Shown here: positions 8,278-16,921 of the stretch, piece after piece | Position numbering within the stretch: position 1 is the first letter of the stretch | Layout of the letters: the number at the start of each line of letters is the position of its first letter | NCBI RefSeq assembly: GCF_008704495.1 | Contig: NZ_CP023699.1 | Span: 248,001-312,000, forward strand | Reading direction: 5' to 3' | Source of the DNA: Streptomyces kanamyceticus | GTDB taxonomy: Bacteria > Actinomycetota > Actinomycetes > Streptomycetales > Streptomycetaceae | Length of the DNA: 64,000 nt | Notes under the pieces: model-generated | Told to the model about the DNA's origin: nothing | What the model saw: the letters and a program-made list of their open reading frames with translations, nothing else | Database searches by the model: none | Position numbers and translations under genes: made by a program

Positions 8278-9338
8278 GACGCCGCCGCTCTAGGCCTGTC
8301 CCCCTCGCCGCGCTTCTCCGAGGTCTCCGTGTCCTCCCGCCCGTCCGCCCGCTCCCAGAAGACCTTGCGCCGGGACTCTCCGTCGACGGTCACCTGCGGC
8401 AGCGGATCCGATGTCACGTGGCGTGCGCTCGACCGCAGGAACTCGACGACCACCATGGCCTGTTCGCCCAGTTCCCAGCGCTCCAGGAGTCCGCCGTCGA
8501 TGAGGCGGGACATCAGCTCCATGACGTCCTGGCGCGATTCCCGCTGCTCCTTGCGGAACATCTGCCGGATCTCGCCGAGGTCCTGGGGATTGCGCGCCAT
8601 CATCTGCGCCATCACGGCGTGGTCGCCGCGCTTCATCGCCTCCTGGAAGTCCTCGGCCCAGGCGCTGATGAGCTCCCGCTGGTTGCCGTCCCTGAGCTGG
8701 CGCAGCTTCTGGTTGAGCTCCTCCAGGTCCGTCTGGTGCAGCACCTGGCCCCTGTTCGCGCCGTGGTCCTGGATGAGCTTGTCCCAGGAGATCGCCACGA
8801 AGACGTCGAGCTCCAGGCCGAACTGGCCGCCGAGGCCCTCTCCGCGCAGCTCCTTCTGCACCGCGTCGTGCACGTCCTCGGCGTCGTTGATGGAGTGCGC
8901 GCGCGAAACGTCGCGCAGCCGCTGCTCCAGTTCGGGGACGAGCAGCGCGGCGACGTCGGTGACCTGGCTGCGCGCCACGAGGCAGGGGTCCTCGACCTTC
9001 CAGCGCACCCGCACCTCGGCGGGGAAGGACCTGCCGCGCTCCTTCGCGGGCAGCTCCACCTTGAACGAGGCGGTGTGCCAGCCGAGTTGCAGCTCGAAGG
9101 CGGTGTAGGGGCGGGCGAACCAGCGCTGCATCCGCCCCTCCTCGCCCTCCGGTCCGACCGCCCGCGGCGGCCTGTTGCGGTAGTAGAGCACCACCGTCAC
9201 CTGGGCGCTGCGATGCCGGTAGGGCCAGGAGGGCCGGTACTCGCGCAGGAAGGGTCCCGGCAACTCCTGTGCGGCTGCCGCTCGTTCGACCGGCACCTTC
9301 GGCGGGGGCTTCGGTGGCGCCTCGTGCAGGGGGTCCAC
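8274..9338 (-). CDS. SPFH-like protein of unknown function (last gene of the cyclase cassette)
   Basis: This 354-residue protein has no signal peptide or membrane segment. Residues 90-210 (AEVRVRWKVEDP, then LVPELEQRLRDVSRA and LDVFVAISW) have the order and spacing of an SPFH/band-7 domain. The rest is helical and charged, with a predicted coiled coil near residues 215-290 (LEELNQKLRQL). The assignment is by pattern only. GTG 9338 is the only usable start after the upstream stop at 9420 and follows GGGGGGCAGGCC. It is the last of four collinear genes and probably assembles into oligomers that serve the upstream partners. Confidence 0.6.
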   Translation of the reverse strand: MDPLHEAPPKPPPKVPVERAAAAQELPGPFLREYRPSWPYRHRSAQVTVVLYYRNRPPRAVGPEGEEGRMQRWFARPYTAFELQLGWHTASFKVELPAKERGRSFPAEVRVRWKVEDPCLVARSQVTDVAALLVPELEQRLRDVSRAHSINDAEDVHDAVQKELRGEGLGGQFGLELDVFVAISWDKLIQDHGANRGQVLHQTDLEELNQKLRQLRDGNQRELISAWAEDFQEAMKRGDHAVMAQMMARNPQDLGEIRQMFRKEQRESRQDVMELMSRLIDGGLLERWELGEQAMVVVEFLRSSARHVTSDPLPQVTVDGESRRKVFWERADGREDTETSEKRGEGDRPRAAAS

Positions 9339-9419
9339 GGCCTGCCCCCCGAGGCCGCCCTGCTCCGTGCGGGGTCGGCGGCCGGCGGGTGGACGTGCAT
9401 CGGGTTCTGGGTCGTCATC

Positions 9420-11855
9420 TCACTCCGTCTCCTCGGCTCGGGGACCGGATGTCTCCGGCCGTACGACGATGGTCTGGCGCCCCTCGATCGCGTCACGCAG
9501 CCGCTGGGCGGTGCCGGGCGCCAGGGACTGGTCGGGGTCGCGCTCCAGGCGGCGCACCAGGTTCCGCAGCCGCTCGGCGTCGTTCGGGCCGCTCACCAGG
9601 TGGGGCAGGAAGTCGCACAGGACGTCCAGCAGAGCGGGGTCACTGTCCCCGCGGTGCATCCAGAAGCCGAGCGAGTCCTGCAGATCCTCGCGCCACCGTG
9701 CGGTGTCCAGGCCACACCACACCAGGTCGGCGAGGAGCTGGGTGTGGCGCGGCGCCCGCACGAGCAGGGTCGCGGCGAGCGGCCAGTTCAAGTGCCCCTT
9801 CTCCACGGGCATGTGAGACAGCCCCCACAGGTTCGAGGTGTTCTGCCAGACCAGCCGGTCCGCGGTGAGCAGCGCCAGATTGCGGTGCCGGGTGCGCCGG
9901 TCGCCCATCCAGGCACCGAGCCGCCGCAGCCCGGTCTCGGGCTCGGCACCCGCGATGAGCCGCCCCACACTGGCGGAGGCGTACACCAGCAGGTCCTCGT
10001 CGTCCTCGTTCCATGCGACCATCCGGCCCAGTTCGTCCAGGCTCGCGGAGACCGACTTCTCCACGGTGCCGAAGCCGTGTACCAGAGCGGCCGTACAGAG
10101 CAGCGCTCCGTCGTCGCCGCGTGCCCACATGCGGACCGTGTCGCGCACGATCGGGCGGACCTCCTCGCTGAGCGCGGCCGCCTGGGCGAGCGCGGTGGCT
10201 GCGGCGAGCCGCTGCTCCAGCACGTCGCTGGAGGCCATCGGCCGCACGATCTCCGCAAGGGCGTGGTCGAGGTCGAGCGTGCACAGCGCACCGGCCGTGA
10301 TCGCGGCGGGCAGCAGCACCAGCACCCTGGCATCGGCGCACTGGGTGCGCAGCCACAGGGCAAGCGGCCTGCGTACGTTGTGGTAGTCCTCCCACACGTG
10401 TGCGAGGACGGCCCTGGCCAGCGCGCCGCCCTGCAGCCGCACCTTGCGGGTCGCGAGGCTCCGGCCGTCGAACGTGACGTCCTCGGTGAACAGTTCGGCG
10501 CGCGCCGCCGCGAGCCTGGCCTGGCGGTGGTCGTTGAACAGGACGCGCCCCGGCTCCTGTTCGGGGTCGGTGGCCTGGGTGAACTCCCAGGCCAGCTGCT
10601 CCGCGGCCTCGGCCGCCACGCTGAACGGCGAGCCGTTGTACACGGCCACCGCCGTACGGAAGGCGGCCTGTCGCAGGGCGGCCCCCACCGCGTCCCGGTT
10701 GCCGGGCCCGGCGCGTCCCGTGGTGGCGAACCACGCGCGGGCCTGCAGATGGGCGAACGTACGCAGTTCGGCGAGGAGTTCGTCCTCGGTGAGCTCGTCC
10801 TTGAGGCAGCCGACCAGGAGGCGCGCCAGCGACTCCACCTCGTGGGGGCGCAGCGGGTCGAGCCCGATGGCCCGGACGACGTCGGCGCGGCGCGCCAACT
10901 CCAGCGCCTGTTCTAGGCGTTCCCGCTCGGCGTGGCCCAGGAGCGCCACGAGGTGCTTGCGCAGCATGCCGTCGGCCGACGGCGCACGGAACAGCCTGCC
11001 GTAGCGGCCGCGCAGCAGTTCGTCGGCGAAACCACCGGCGCCGACGACGAGGATGGCGTAGGCGCCGCGCCGGTCGAGCAGGGTGCTGAGGCGGTCGAGG
11101 TGCAGTTCGGCGGGGCGCTCGGCGGACCACCGCCGGTCCCCCTCTTCGCCGTCCCGGTCGTCGCGCCCTTCGCCCTTCGGGCGCCGCCGCCCGCTGACGA
11201 TCATCTCCTCGCCGGTGATCTCGACCAGATAGCCGCGGCCCTCTTCGAGGGCCGACTCGCTGATCCGGTCCAGCTCGGTGCGCGGGTCCATCCGCTCGAT
11301 GCGACCGCGCGTCACCTCGTCGAGGAGGGAGAGGGCCGCGTAGCCGCGCCCGGTGCCGGGATCGCCGCACAGGGCCACAAGCCGCTGCCGCTCCAGGAGT
11401 TCGCGCAGTTCCCCGTAGGCGGGCGGCTCCTCGAAGACCAGGCGAAGGCGCCGCAGTTCGTCGCGGGGCACCATGCCGGAGACCAGGCGCGGCACTCCGG
11501 CCCGGTCACCGTGGTAGTGGTGGTGGTCGCCCAGGTGCACATCGCCCTGGGTGCCGTCGAGGATGGTGTTGCGGCCGTTGACGTCGATGAAGTTGGCGCG
11601 CGCCTGCTGTACGGCGTCGTGCGCGCCGACCGCCGATCGGTCGCCGAGCGGGCCGGTGCGCGCGCCACCGTGCCGTCGGCCTTCGTCGGCCCCTGCACCC
11701 GGTCCGGAGCCGGGGTTCTTGCCTCCGCCGCCCCCCTTGTCTCCGCCGCCTTTTCCTCCACCGCCCTTGTCGCCGCCACCGCCGCCTTGGCCTCCGCCAC
11801 CGCCCTTGCCGCCACCGCCGCCCTGCGGGCCCTGACCCCCTCCGTCAGCACTCAC
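9420..11855 (-). CDS. Large protein with glycine-rich head, shared motif and degenerate P-loop
   Basis: I do not recognise a named family for this 811-residue protein. Residues 1-55 are almost pure Gly with Lys, Gln and Asp. Residues 89-104 carry IDVNGRNTILDGTQGD, followed by a histidine run (GDHHHYHG), and match the C-terminal end of the protein encoded just upstream. Residues 164-171 read GDPGTGRG, a Walker-A-like loop in which the usual Lys is Arg and the Ser/Thr is Gly, so ATP binding is doubtful. A segment AILVVGAGG follows near 280, and the rest is helical, like an NTPase with HEAT or TPR-type repeats. The GTG start at 11855 overlaps the upstream stop in GTGA. Its role is probably that of a scaffold or STAND-like sensor/effector in the cassette. 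Confidence 0.7.
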   Translation of the reverse strand: MSADGGGQGPQGGGGGKGGGGGQGGGGGDKGGGGKGGGDKGGGGGKNPGSGPGAGADEGRRHGGARTGPLGDRSAVGAHDAVQQARANFIDVNGRNTILDGTQGDVHLGDHHHYHGDRAGVPRLVSGMVPRDELRRLRLVFEEPPAYGELRELLERQRLVALCGDPGTGRGYAALSLLDEVTRGRIERMDPRTELDRISESALEEGRGYLVEITGEEMIVSGRRRPKGEGRDDRDGEEGDRRWSAERPAELHLDRLSTLLDRRGAYAILVVGAGGFADELLRGRYGRLFRAPSADGMLRKHLVALLGHAERERLEQALELARRADVVRAIGLDPLRPHEVESLARLLVGCLKDELTEDELLAELRTFAHLQARAWFATTGRAGPGNRDAVGAALRQAAFRTAVAVYNGSPFSVAAEAAEQLAWEFTQATDPEQEPGRVLFNDHRQARLAAARAELFTEDVTFDGRSLATRKVRLQGGALARAVLAHVWEDYHNVRRPLALWLRTQCADARVLVLLPAAITAGALCTLDLDHALAEIVRPMASSDVLEQRLAAATALAQAAALSEEVRPIVRDTVRMWARGDDGALLCTAALVHGFGTVEKSVSASLDELGRMVAWNEDDEDLLVYASASVGRLIAGAEPETGLRRLGAWMGDRRTRHRNLALLTADRLVWQNTSNLWGLSHMPVEKGHLNWPLAATLLVRAPRHTQLLADLVWCGLDTARWREDLQDSLGFWMHRGDSDPALLDVLCDFLPHLVSGPNDAERLRNLVRRLERDPDQSLAPGTAQRLRDAIEGRQTIVVRPETSGPRAEETE
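11544..11591 (-). other. Shared Asn/Gly motif, copy in the large P-loop protein
   Basis: Codons 89-104 of the large protein encode I-D-V-N-G-R-N-T-I-L-D-G-T-Q-G-D. Against the copy at 11915-11980 the invariant positions are I, VNG, N, I and DG, with conservative changes elsewhere. It lies between a disordered Gly-rich head and the folded domains, where an amyloid-like or zipper motif would be expected. Confidence 0.55.
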
Positions 11856-12703
11856 CTCGGCCCGTCCCCTTCCGCTTGCCCGCTGTCGTTGTCGTTGTCG
11901 GGCGAGACGCGGACGCCGATGATGGGGCCGTGCACCTCCGCGCCGTCCACGATCTGGTTGTTTCCGTTGACGTTGATCCGGTACTTGGTCGACCACGGCT
12001 CGCCGGTCTCCCCTGGCTGCCCGCACCGGGCAGCCGCATCAGCGTGCGTTCGGCCGGGCCCCCGCTCCGCGTCCACCCCCGTGGGACGCGGAGCGGGGAC
12101 CCGGCCGGTCTCGGGGAGGGGCGGCCGGGTGCGGCGGGGCACGTGGAACCACGCGACCTCGTCGGTCTCCTTGGCCCGTACCGTGCAGGGCAGGTAGTGC
12201 TCGGGCTCCACGAACCTGCCGCCCTCGGCGACCACCGAGTGATAGAGCAGGTCGGAGACCACGAGGACCAGGTCGATGTCGTCGTCGGCCGCCAGGATCG
12301 CCTTCGCCGGTTCGCTGTCGCAGAGTCGGCACGCCAGGTCGACCGCCCTGCCGACCAGGCCCCTGCCGTCGTCGCTGACGGGCCCGCCGTGCATCGCGAT
12401 CCGCAGCCGCAGCGGCTCGGTGAGGCCCGCGTTGTGCTCGCGCAGTCCTTGGTGGACCTCCTCCAGCCACAGGCCCACGAGCGCCGACGGCGGCACCTCG
12501 GGGGCGAGTGCGGCGAGCACCCCGTCGCCCCGGTCCTCCAGGTGCAGTTGGTCGCCGCCCGCGACGCCCACCGCGTGGAAGGCCGCGTCGAAGACCTCGT
12601 ACATGCCCGTGCGGGAGCGGATCTTGGCCTGGTGACCGAGGCGTCCGGAACCCTTGATGTCCGCGCTCATCACCAGCCGGTGCACGGCCTCGTGTCTGCT
12701 CAC
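11852..12703 (-). CDS. Class III nucleotide-cyclase-like protein with C-terminal shared motif
   Basis: Residues 1-190 of 283 look like a class III cyclase (CHD) domain: ADIKGSG (Asp15) and EDRGDG (Asp60) supply the two metal-binding aspartates, and GRAVDLACRL follows. Whether it makes cAMP, cGMP or another product cannot be read from the sequence. Residues 191-238 are a Pro/Arg linker, and residues 242-263 carry VNGNNQIVDGAEVHG, the motif shared with the next protein. The GTG start at 12703 follows GGGGGTTGGA. It sits 68 bp after the CRP-type gene and overlaps the next gene in GTGA. Confidence 0.75.
   Translation of the reverse strand: MSRHEAVHRLVMSADIKGSGRLGHQAKIRSRTGMYEVFDAAFHAVGVAGGDQLHLEDRGDGVLAALAPEVPPSALVGLWLEEVHQGLREHNAGLTEPLRLRIAMHGGPVSDDGRGLVGRAVDLACRLCDSEPAKAILAADDDIDLVLVVSDLLYHSVVAEGGRFVEPEHYLPCTVRAKETDEVAWFHVPRRTRPPLPETGRVPAPRPTGVDAERGPGRTHADAAARCGQPGETGEPWSTKYRINVNGNNQIVDGAEVHGPIIGVRVSPDNDNDSGQAEGDGPR
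11915..11980 (-). other. Shared Asn/Gly motif, copy at the cyclase C-terminus
   Basis: Codons 242-263 encode RINVNGNNQIVDGAEVHGP plus IIG. The motif is separated from the catalytic domain by a Pro/Arg-rich linker and ends shortly before the stop codon. Such a terminal placement, matched to a motif near the N-terminus of the neighbouring protein, is the layout of signalling amyloid motif pairs. Amyloid formation is not shown by the sequence. Confidence 0.55.
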
Positions 12704-12771
12704 TCCAACCCCCTCAGCAACGGTGCGGCTGGACCAGGATGGCCTCGGCCGACCGCCGTGTATGTAGCCGT

Positions 12772-13491
12772 TTACACAACCGGGCCCGCGGCCGGTCCGG
12801 CCGTCGGACCCGCGTCGCCCGCGAGCAGGCGCAGCGGTTCGGCGTCGATGACGACGAGGCGCTTGGTGGCGGTGCGGACGATGCCCTGGTCACGCAGCAG
12901 CCGCAGCGCCTTGGCGACGGCCTCGCGGGTGGATCCCACGGAGGCGGCGAGGTCGTGCTGCGGCAGCGGCAGGTCGATGGTGACGCTGCCGTCGGGATCG
13001 CGGCGCCCGGTGCGGTCGGCCAGTTCGACCAGGCGCGCCGCCAGTCGCTGCAGCACGTTCTCGGAGGCGAGCGAGCGGCGTTCGCCGTCGGAGCTGCGCA
13101 GCCGGGAGCTGAGCTGTTTGAGCACCAGCGAGCTGGCCGAGGGGCTGGCGCCGAGGAAACCGCGGAAGCGGTCGCCGGGAATCACCACGGTGTCGACGTC
13201 CCCCAGGGCCGCCACGGTGGCGCTGCGCGGCCCGCGGTCCACGGCCGCGAGTTCGCCGACCAGCTCACCGGCGCCGCGCAGCGCGAGGATGAGCCGGTGG
13301 CCTCGCTCGGTCTCCACCGAGACGACCGCCCAGCCGCTGAGGACCGCCAGGACGTACGAAGTGGTGGCGCGCTCGGGCAGGAGGATGTCGCCCGCGCGAT
13401 AGGTCCGTGCGACGCCGAGGGCGAGAAGGGCAGCGCGGTCCTGCGGACGTAAGGCATCGAGCAGAGGTTGTTCCTGTGCGATGAGACTCAA
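12772..13491 (-). CDS. CRP/FNR-family regulator
   Basis: A 239-residue CRP-type protein: a cyclic-nucleotide-binding barrel with GELVGELAAVDRGPRSAT (the Glu and Arg-Ser-Ala-Thr of a phosphate cassette), a dimer helix, and a C-terminal winged HTH around SVGSTREAVAKALRLL. No FNR-type cysteine cluster is seen. The start is uncertain: TTG 13491 has AGGAG eight bases before it, while GTG 13518 has no clear ribosome site; TTG is used. It is 68 bp upstream of the cyclase-like gene on the same strand, so it may sense the product of that enzyme or control the operon. Confidence 0.85.
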   Translation of the reverse strand: MSLIAQEQPLLDALRPQDRAALLALGVARTYRAGDILLPERATTSYVLAVLSGWAVVSVETERGHRLILALRGAGELVGELAAVDRGPRSATVAALGDVDTVVIPGDRFRGFLGASPSASSLVLKQLSSRLRSSDGERRSLASENVLQRLAARLVELADRTGRRDPDGSVTIDLPLPQHDLAASVGSTREAVAKALRLLRDQGIVRTATKRLVVIDAEPLRLLAGDAGPTAGPAAGPVV

Positions 13492-13922
13492 GCTGACCGC
13501 TCCTGGACCGGTACCCACCTGGCGACAGCACGCTAAGGAGCTGGCAAGCGCACGTCAATGAGTTCGCGACTTCTGCGCGCCGCCTTGTTCTCCCGCGGAA
13601 TTGCGGATCCCCGCCGCACGAATTCAGAGCTTCCCACCCGCCGCCCGTCGCGCGTTCGGGCATATGTTCTCCGGTGGGACACCTGCTCCGAACTCCCCCA
13701 CTGGAACACCACATTCCGCGCTGATCCCCTACGCATTCTTCATTGATTCGCCGTAGACTTCCGCATCGACCTCCGCATATCCGCAAGCCATGGGCATATG
13801 CCGTAAGCACCACCGCATCGGGTGTTGCCAAATCCCTTACAGGCCACCTGCCGCTGTGCGAAAGTCATTAGCGGTCCACCACCCGTCAAGCTGGTCGCAC
13901 CGCATCCTCAACGGAGCACCTC
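13492..13922. other. Divergent intergenic region (431 bp) between CRP-type and phosphatase genes
   Basis: It holds the promoters of both divergent genes. It is visibly less GC-rich than the genes, with stretches such as CATATGTTCTCC and GGGCATATG, and the ribosome site ACGGAGCACC before 13923. No confident hexamer pair, palindrome or small gene was found. Short reading frames here have no recognisable content. Confidence 0.5.
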
Positions 13923-15341
13923 ATGCCGTCCCATGTCTTCGCGGACCACGCAGCCGCCCAGCCGCCCGAGCGCGGTGCGGTCGACGCGCTGATCTCGCAG
14001 ACGCGTCGGCTGCGCGGCGAGGTCGACGCCGTGCGCCGCGACGCCGTGGCCGATCACGGGGACCCCGCGGGCCGCTGGCAGCGCGCCCTGTGCGATCTGG
14101 CGGTGCATCAACTCAACGACCTGGACGACCACTTGGCCCAGCTGCGGGACGGTCCGCCGCCGACCGAGGCACCGGCGCCGCCCGCTTCGGCCGCGCCCGA
14201 AGAGCCTCGCCACGGCTCTCTCCTGAGCCGGGTCGGCAGCGCCGAGTGGAACCTCCTCAGCGACGAGGCCCACTGGTCCGCCGAGCTCTATCAGATCCTC
14301 GGCCGCGACCCCGCCGCGCCGCCGCTCTCCCTCGACGAGCTCCCCGCCCTGGTGCACGACGAGGACCAGCCCTTACTGACCGCGATGGTCACGGACTGCC
14401 TCATCGACGGGAAGCCCATCGACGGCGAGTTCCGCATCGTGCGGCCCGACGGCGGCGTGCGCCAGGTGCACATGATGGGCGAGCCCGTGCTCGCCGCCGA
14501 CGGCTCCACCGCCTCCATGTGGGCGGTACTCCGGGACGTCAGCGAACTGCGCCGCAGCCAGCGGGCGGTGCGTGATACGCGCGACTCGCTGCAGCGCCAT
14601 CGCGACCGGGCGCATACCGAACACCAACTCGCGGTCGAACTGCAGGAGGCGGTCCTGCCGCCGTGGCGCGGCGCCCTGCGCTTCCCGCGGGGCGAAGGAC
14701 CCGGCACGCTCGACCTCGCCGCACACCACCTCCCCTCCTCGACCGGCGCCCTGATCGGCGGCGACTGGTACGACGCGATGCAACTGCCGGACGGTCAGGC
14801 GCTGTTGAGCGTCGGTGACCTCACCGGACGCGGCGTCACCGTCACCTCCGGCATGGCCATGCTGCTCGGCGCGCTGCGCGGCATGGCGGTCGCCGGGGCG
14901 CAGCCCGGCCAGCTCATGGGCTGGCTCAACCAACTCCTCGACGCCACGGTGCAGCCCGCGCTCGGCAGCGCGGTCTGCTGCCGCTACGACCCCGCGGGCC
15001 ACCGGCTCACCTGGGCGCAGGCGGGCCACCCCGCCCCGCTCCTGTTCCGCGACGGGACGGGGCGCGCGCTGACGCCACCGGACGGCGTACTCCTCGGAGC
15101 CGCCTCCGGCACCGCGTACGGGCAGGCCGATGAGCAACTGAGGCCCGGAGACCTGTTATTGCTGCACACCGACGGCCTGGTGCCACGACGCGACAGGGAC
15201 GCGGCGACGGACCGGCTGCTCTCCCTCGCGTCCCGCTTCACCGGGGCGCGTACGGCACAGGACTGCGTGCGGACCGTCGTCGAGGAGTTCGGCGCGGCAC
15301 CGCGCGAGGACGACGCCTGCCTGTTGATCGCGCGAATCTGA
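13923..15341 (+). CDS. PAS domain plus PP2C/SpoIIE-type serine phosphatase
   Basis: A 472-residue soluble protein. Residues 1-90 are helical with a Pro/Ala linker. Residues 100-215 are a PAS domain (DGEFRIVRPDGGVRQVHMMG). Residues 240-472 are a SpoIIE/RsbU-type phosphatase: GGDWYDAM and SVGDLTGRGV give the metal-binding aspartates, and PREDDACLL ends the domain. Such proteins act in partner-switching circuits with anti-sigma and anti-anti-sigma factors, though none is adjacent. The ATG at 13923 follows ACGGAGCACCTC. It is divergent from the CRP-type gene. Confidence 0.87.
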   Translation: MPSHVFADHAAAQPPERGAVDALISQTRRLRGEVDAVRRDAVADHGDPAGRWQRALCDLAVHQLNDLDDHLAQLRDGPPPTEAPAPPASAAPEEPRHGSLLSRVGSAEWNLLSDEAHWSAELYQILGRDPAAPPLSLDELPALVHDEDQPLLTAMVTDCLIDGKPIDGEFRIVRPDGGVRQVHMMGEPVLAADGSTASMWAVLRDVSELRRSQRAVRDTRDSLQRHRDRAHTEHQLAVELQEAVLPPWRGALRFPRGEGPGTLDLAAHHLPSSTGALIGGDWYDAMQLPDGQALLSVGDLTGRGVTVTSGMAMLLGALRGMAVAGAQPGQLMGWLNQLLDATVQPALGSAVCCRYDPAGHRLTWAQAGHPAPLLFRDGTGRALTPPDGVLLGAASGTAYGQADEQLRPGDLLLLHTDGLVPRRDRDAATDRLLSLASRFTGARTAQDCVRTVVEEFGAAPREDDACLLIARI

Positions 15342-15380
15342 CCGATCTGATCTGACCGATCGCGCGGTGTGTTCTCTGGT

Positions 15381-15396
15381 CCCCCTGATCCGGGGG
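15381..15396. terminator. Hairpin between convergent phosphatase and regulator genes
   Basis: CCCCC-TGATCC-GGGGG forms a 5-bp GC stem between the stop codons at 15341 and 15401. It could stop transcription from both sides but is short. Confidence 0.35.
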
Positions 15397-15400
15397 TGTG

Positions 15401-16894
15401 TCAGGCCCTGGCCGTCCTCCCCGTCCTCTTGCTTCCCCTGGGCAGCGCGAGCTTGATCTCCTCGCGGAGGTCCTGGATCTTCGGGTAGCCGGAGTACTGC
15501 GCCGTGAGCCGGTACATCTCACGCAGCCGGTCCCAGGTGCGGTGCGAGGAGTTGGCCCGCATCGACACCAGCGCCAACCGCGCGTACCTGTCGGCCTGTT
15601 CGGGGTCGTCGGCGATGAAGCACGCCGATGCCAGGGAGATGTAGTCGAAGATCTGCGAGCGGTTGCGGTTCTTCACCCGCAGTTCGATGGCCCGCTTGGC
15701 GTGCCGCTGGGCGATGGTCGCCGCGGACTCCTCGTGGTCGGCGAGGGTGCGGTACGCCAGGGCCTGCATGCCGTGCAGGTCCGCCTCGTCGAACATCTGC
15801 ATCCAGCTGGGCGGCGGCACGTCCCCCTTGTCCGACACGAAGAGGTCCTCGGCGATGCCGAGGGTGCGCCGCATCGCCTGGCCGCGCCCCATCGAGGCCT
15901 GCGCCCAGGCCTCGATGGTGTACAGCATGGCCTGGGTGCGCGGCAGCGCCTCCTCGCCCGCTCCCGACTTGGCGAGCCTCATCAGGTCCAGGGCCTCGTC
16001 GGGCTTGCCCAGGTGCACCATCTGCCGCGCTGCGCGCGACAGGGCCTCGCCGGCACGCGGCCTGTCCCCTCCTTCTCGGGCGGCGTGCGCGGCGATGACG
16101 AAGTACTTCTGTGCCGTGGGCTCCAGGCCGATGTCGTGCGACATCCAGCCCGCGAGCACCGCGAGGTTGGCAGCGACGCCCCACAGACGGCGCTGGAGGT
16201 GTTCGGGGTGTCGGTAGGCGAGCATGCCGCCCACTTCGTTGAGCTGGCCCACCACGGCCTTGCGCTGCAGCCCGCCCCCGCGGGCCGCGTCCCAGGCGCG
16301 GAACACTTCGACGGAGCGCTCCAGTTCCTCGATCTCCTGCGACCCGATGGGGGCGGCCTCGTAGCGGTCGAACCCAGCGGGGTCGGCGTGCAGGGGATCG
16401 TCGATGCGGGGGGCGTCGGCCGCGAGGACCGGATCGGTGTGCAGCCAGTCGTGCATGGCGCTGGTCAGTGCGGAGCCTGCGGCAAGCGCGGCGCCCGCGC
16501 CCACCAAGCCGCGTCGGTTGAGCATGAGGTCCATTCCCGTGAATTCGGTGAGGACCGCGGCTGTCCGCTCGGGCGCCCACGGCATGCCGTCGGGGTGCTC
16601 CACACTCCCGTCGCCACGCCGCTTCCCTACACGCCCGTGCCGGACCAGACCTAGATCCTCAGTGGTCACGACACGGCCGAGACGCTCGGTGAACAGAACA
16701 GCGAGTACCCGGGGCACCGGATCGCGCGGGATCTCTCCCATGTCGATCCACCGCCTCACCCGCGAGGTGTCGGTGGCCAGTTGGGGGTGGCCCATGGCCG
16801 CCGCCTGCCGGTTCACCAGCCTCGCGAGCTCACCCTTGGACCAACCGGCGAGGCCGAAAAGGTCCGAAAGGCGAGTATTGGGTTGTCCGTTCAC
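15401..16894 (-). CDS. NsdA/NsdB-like regulatory protein with TPR-type helices
   Basis: A 497-residue protein of the Streptomyces family that includes the regulators NsdA and NsdB. The N-terminus has the family pattern GWSKGELARLVNRQA followed by DTSRVRRWIDMGEIPRDPVP and LLSEFTGMDLMLNRRG-like text. The remainder is a long helical region with tetratricopeptide-type repeats (AGEALSRAARQMVHLGKPDEAL). In Streptomyces such proteins restrain sporulation and antibiotic production; that role is inferred by family. GTG 16894 is preceded by GGGGG. It is divergent from the APH-type kinase. Confidence 0.75.
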   Translation of the reverse strand: MNGQPNTRLSDLFGLAGWSKGELARLVNRQAAAMGHPQLATDTSRVRRWIDMGEIPRDPVPRVLAVLFTERLGRVVTTEDLGLVRHGRVGKRRGDGSVEHPDGMPWAPERTAAVLTEFTGMDLMLNRRGLVGAGAALAAGSALTSAMHDWLHTDPVLAADAPRIDDPLHADPAGFDRYEAAPIGSQEIEELERSVEVFRAWDAARGGGLQRKAVVGQLNEVGGMLAYRHPEHLQRRLWGVAANLAVLAGWMSHDIGLEPTAQKYFVIAAHAAREGGDRPRAGEALSRAARQMVHLGKPDEALDLMRLAKSGAGEEALPRTQAMLYTIEAWAQASMGRGQAMRRTLGIAEDLFVSDKGDVPPPSWMQMFDEADLHGMQALAYRTLADHEESAATIAQRHAKRAIELRVKNRNRSQIFDYISLASACFIADDPEQADRYARLALVSMRANSSHRTWDRLREMYRLTAQYSGYPKIQDLREEIKLALPRGSKRTGRTARA

Positions 16895-16921
16895 GTCAAG
16901 CCCCCAGGTTCTCGGCTGAGT

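Noticed and set aside
9197..9496. An alternative ATG (MTTQNPMHV) for the SPFH-like gene
   Set aside because: It overlaps the upstream stop nicely but is in a different frame from the conserved protein. It would need a frameshift, so GTG 9338 was kept.
11560..11830. A plus-strand Pro-rich protein opposite the glycine-rich head
   Set aside because: The frame is the reverse complement of Gly codons (GGN gives NCC, Pro). There is no start or ribosome site and the minus-strand gene is better supported.
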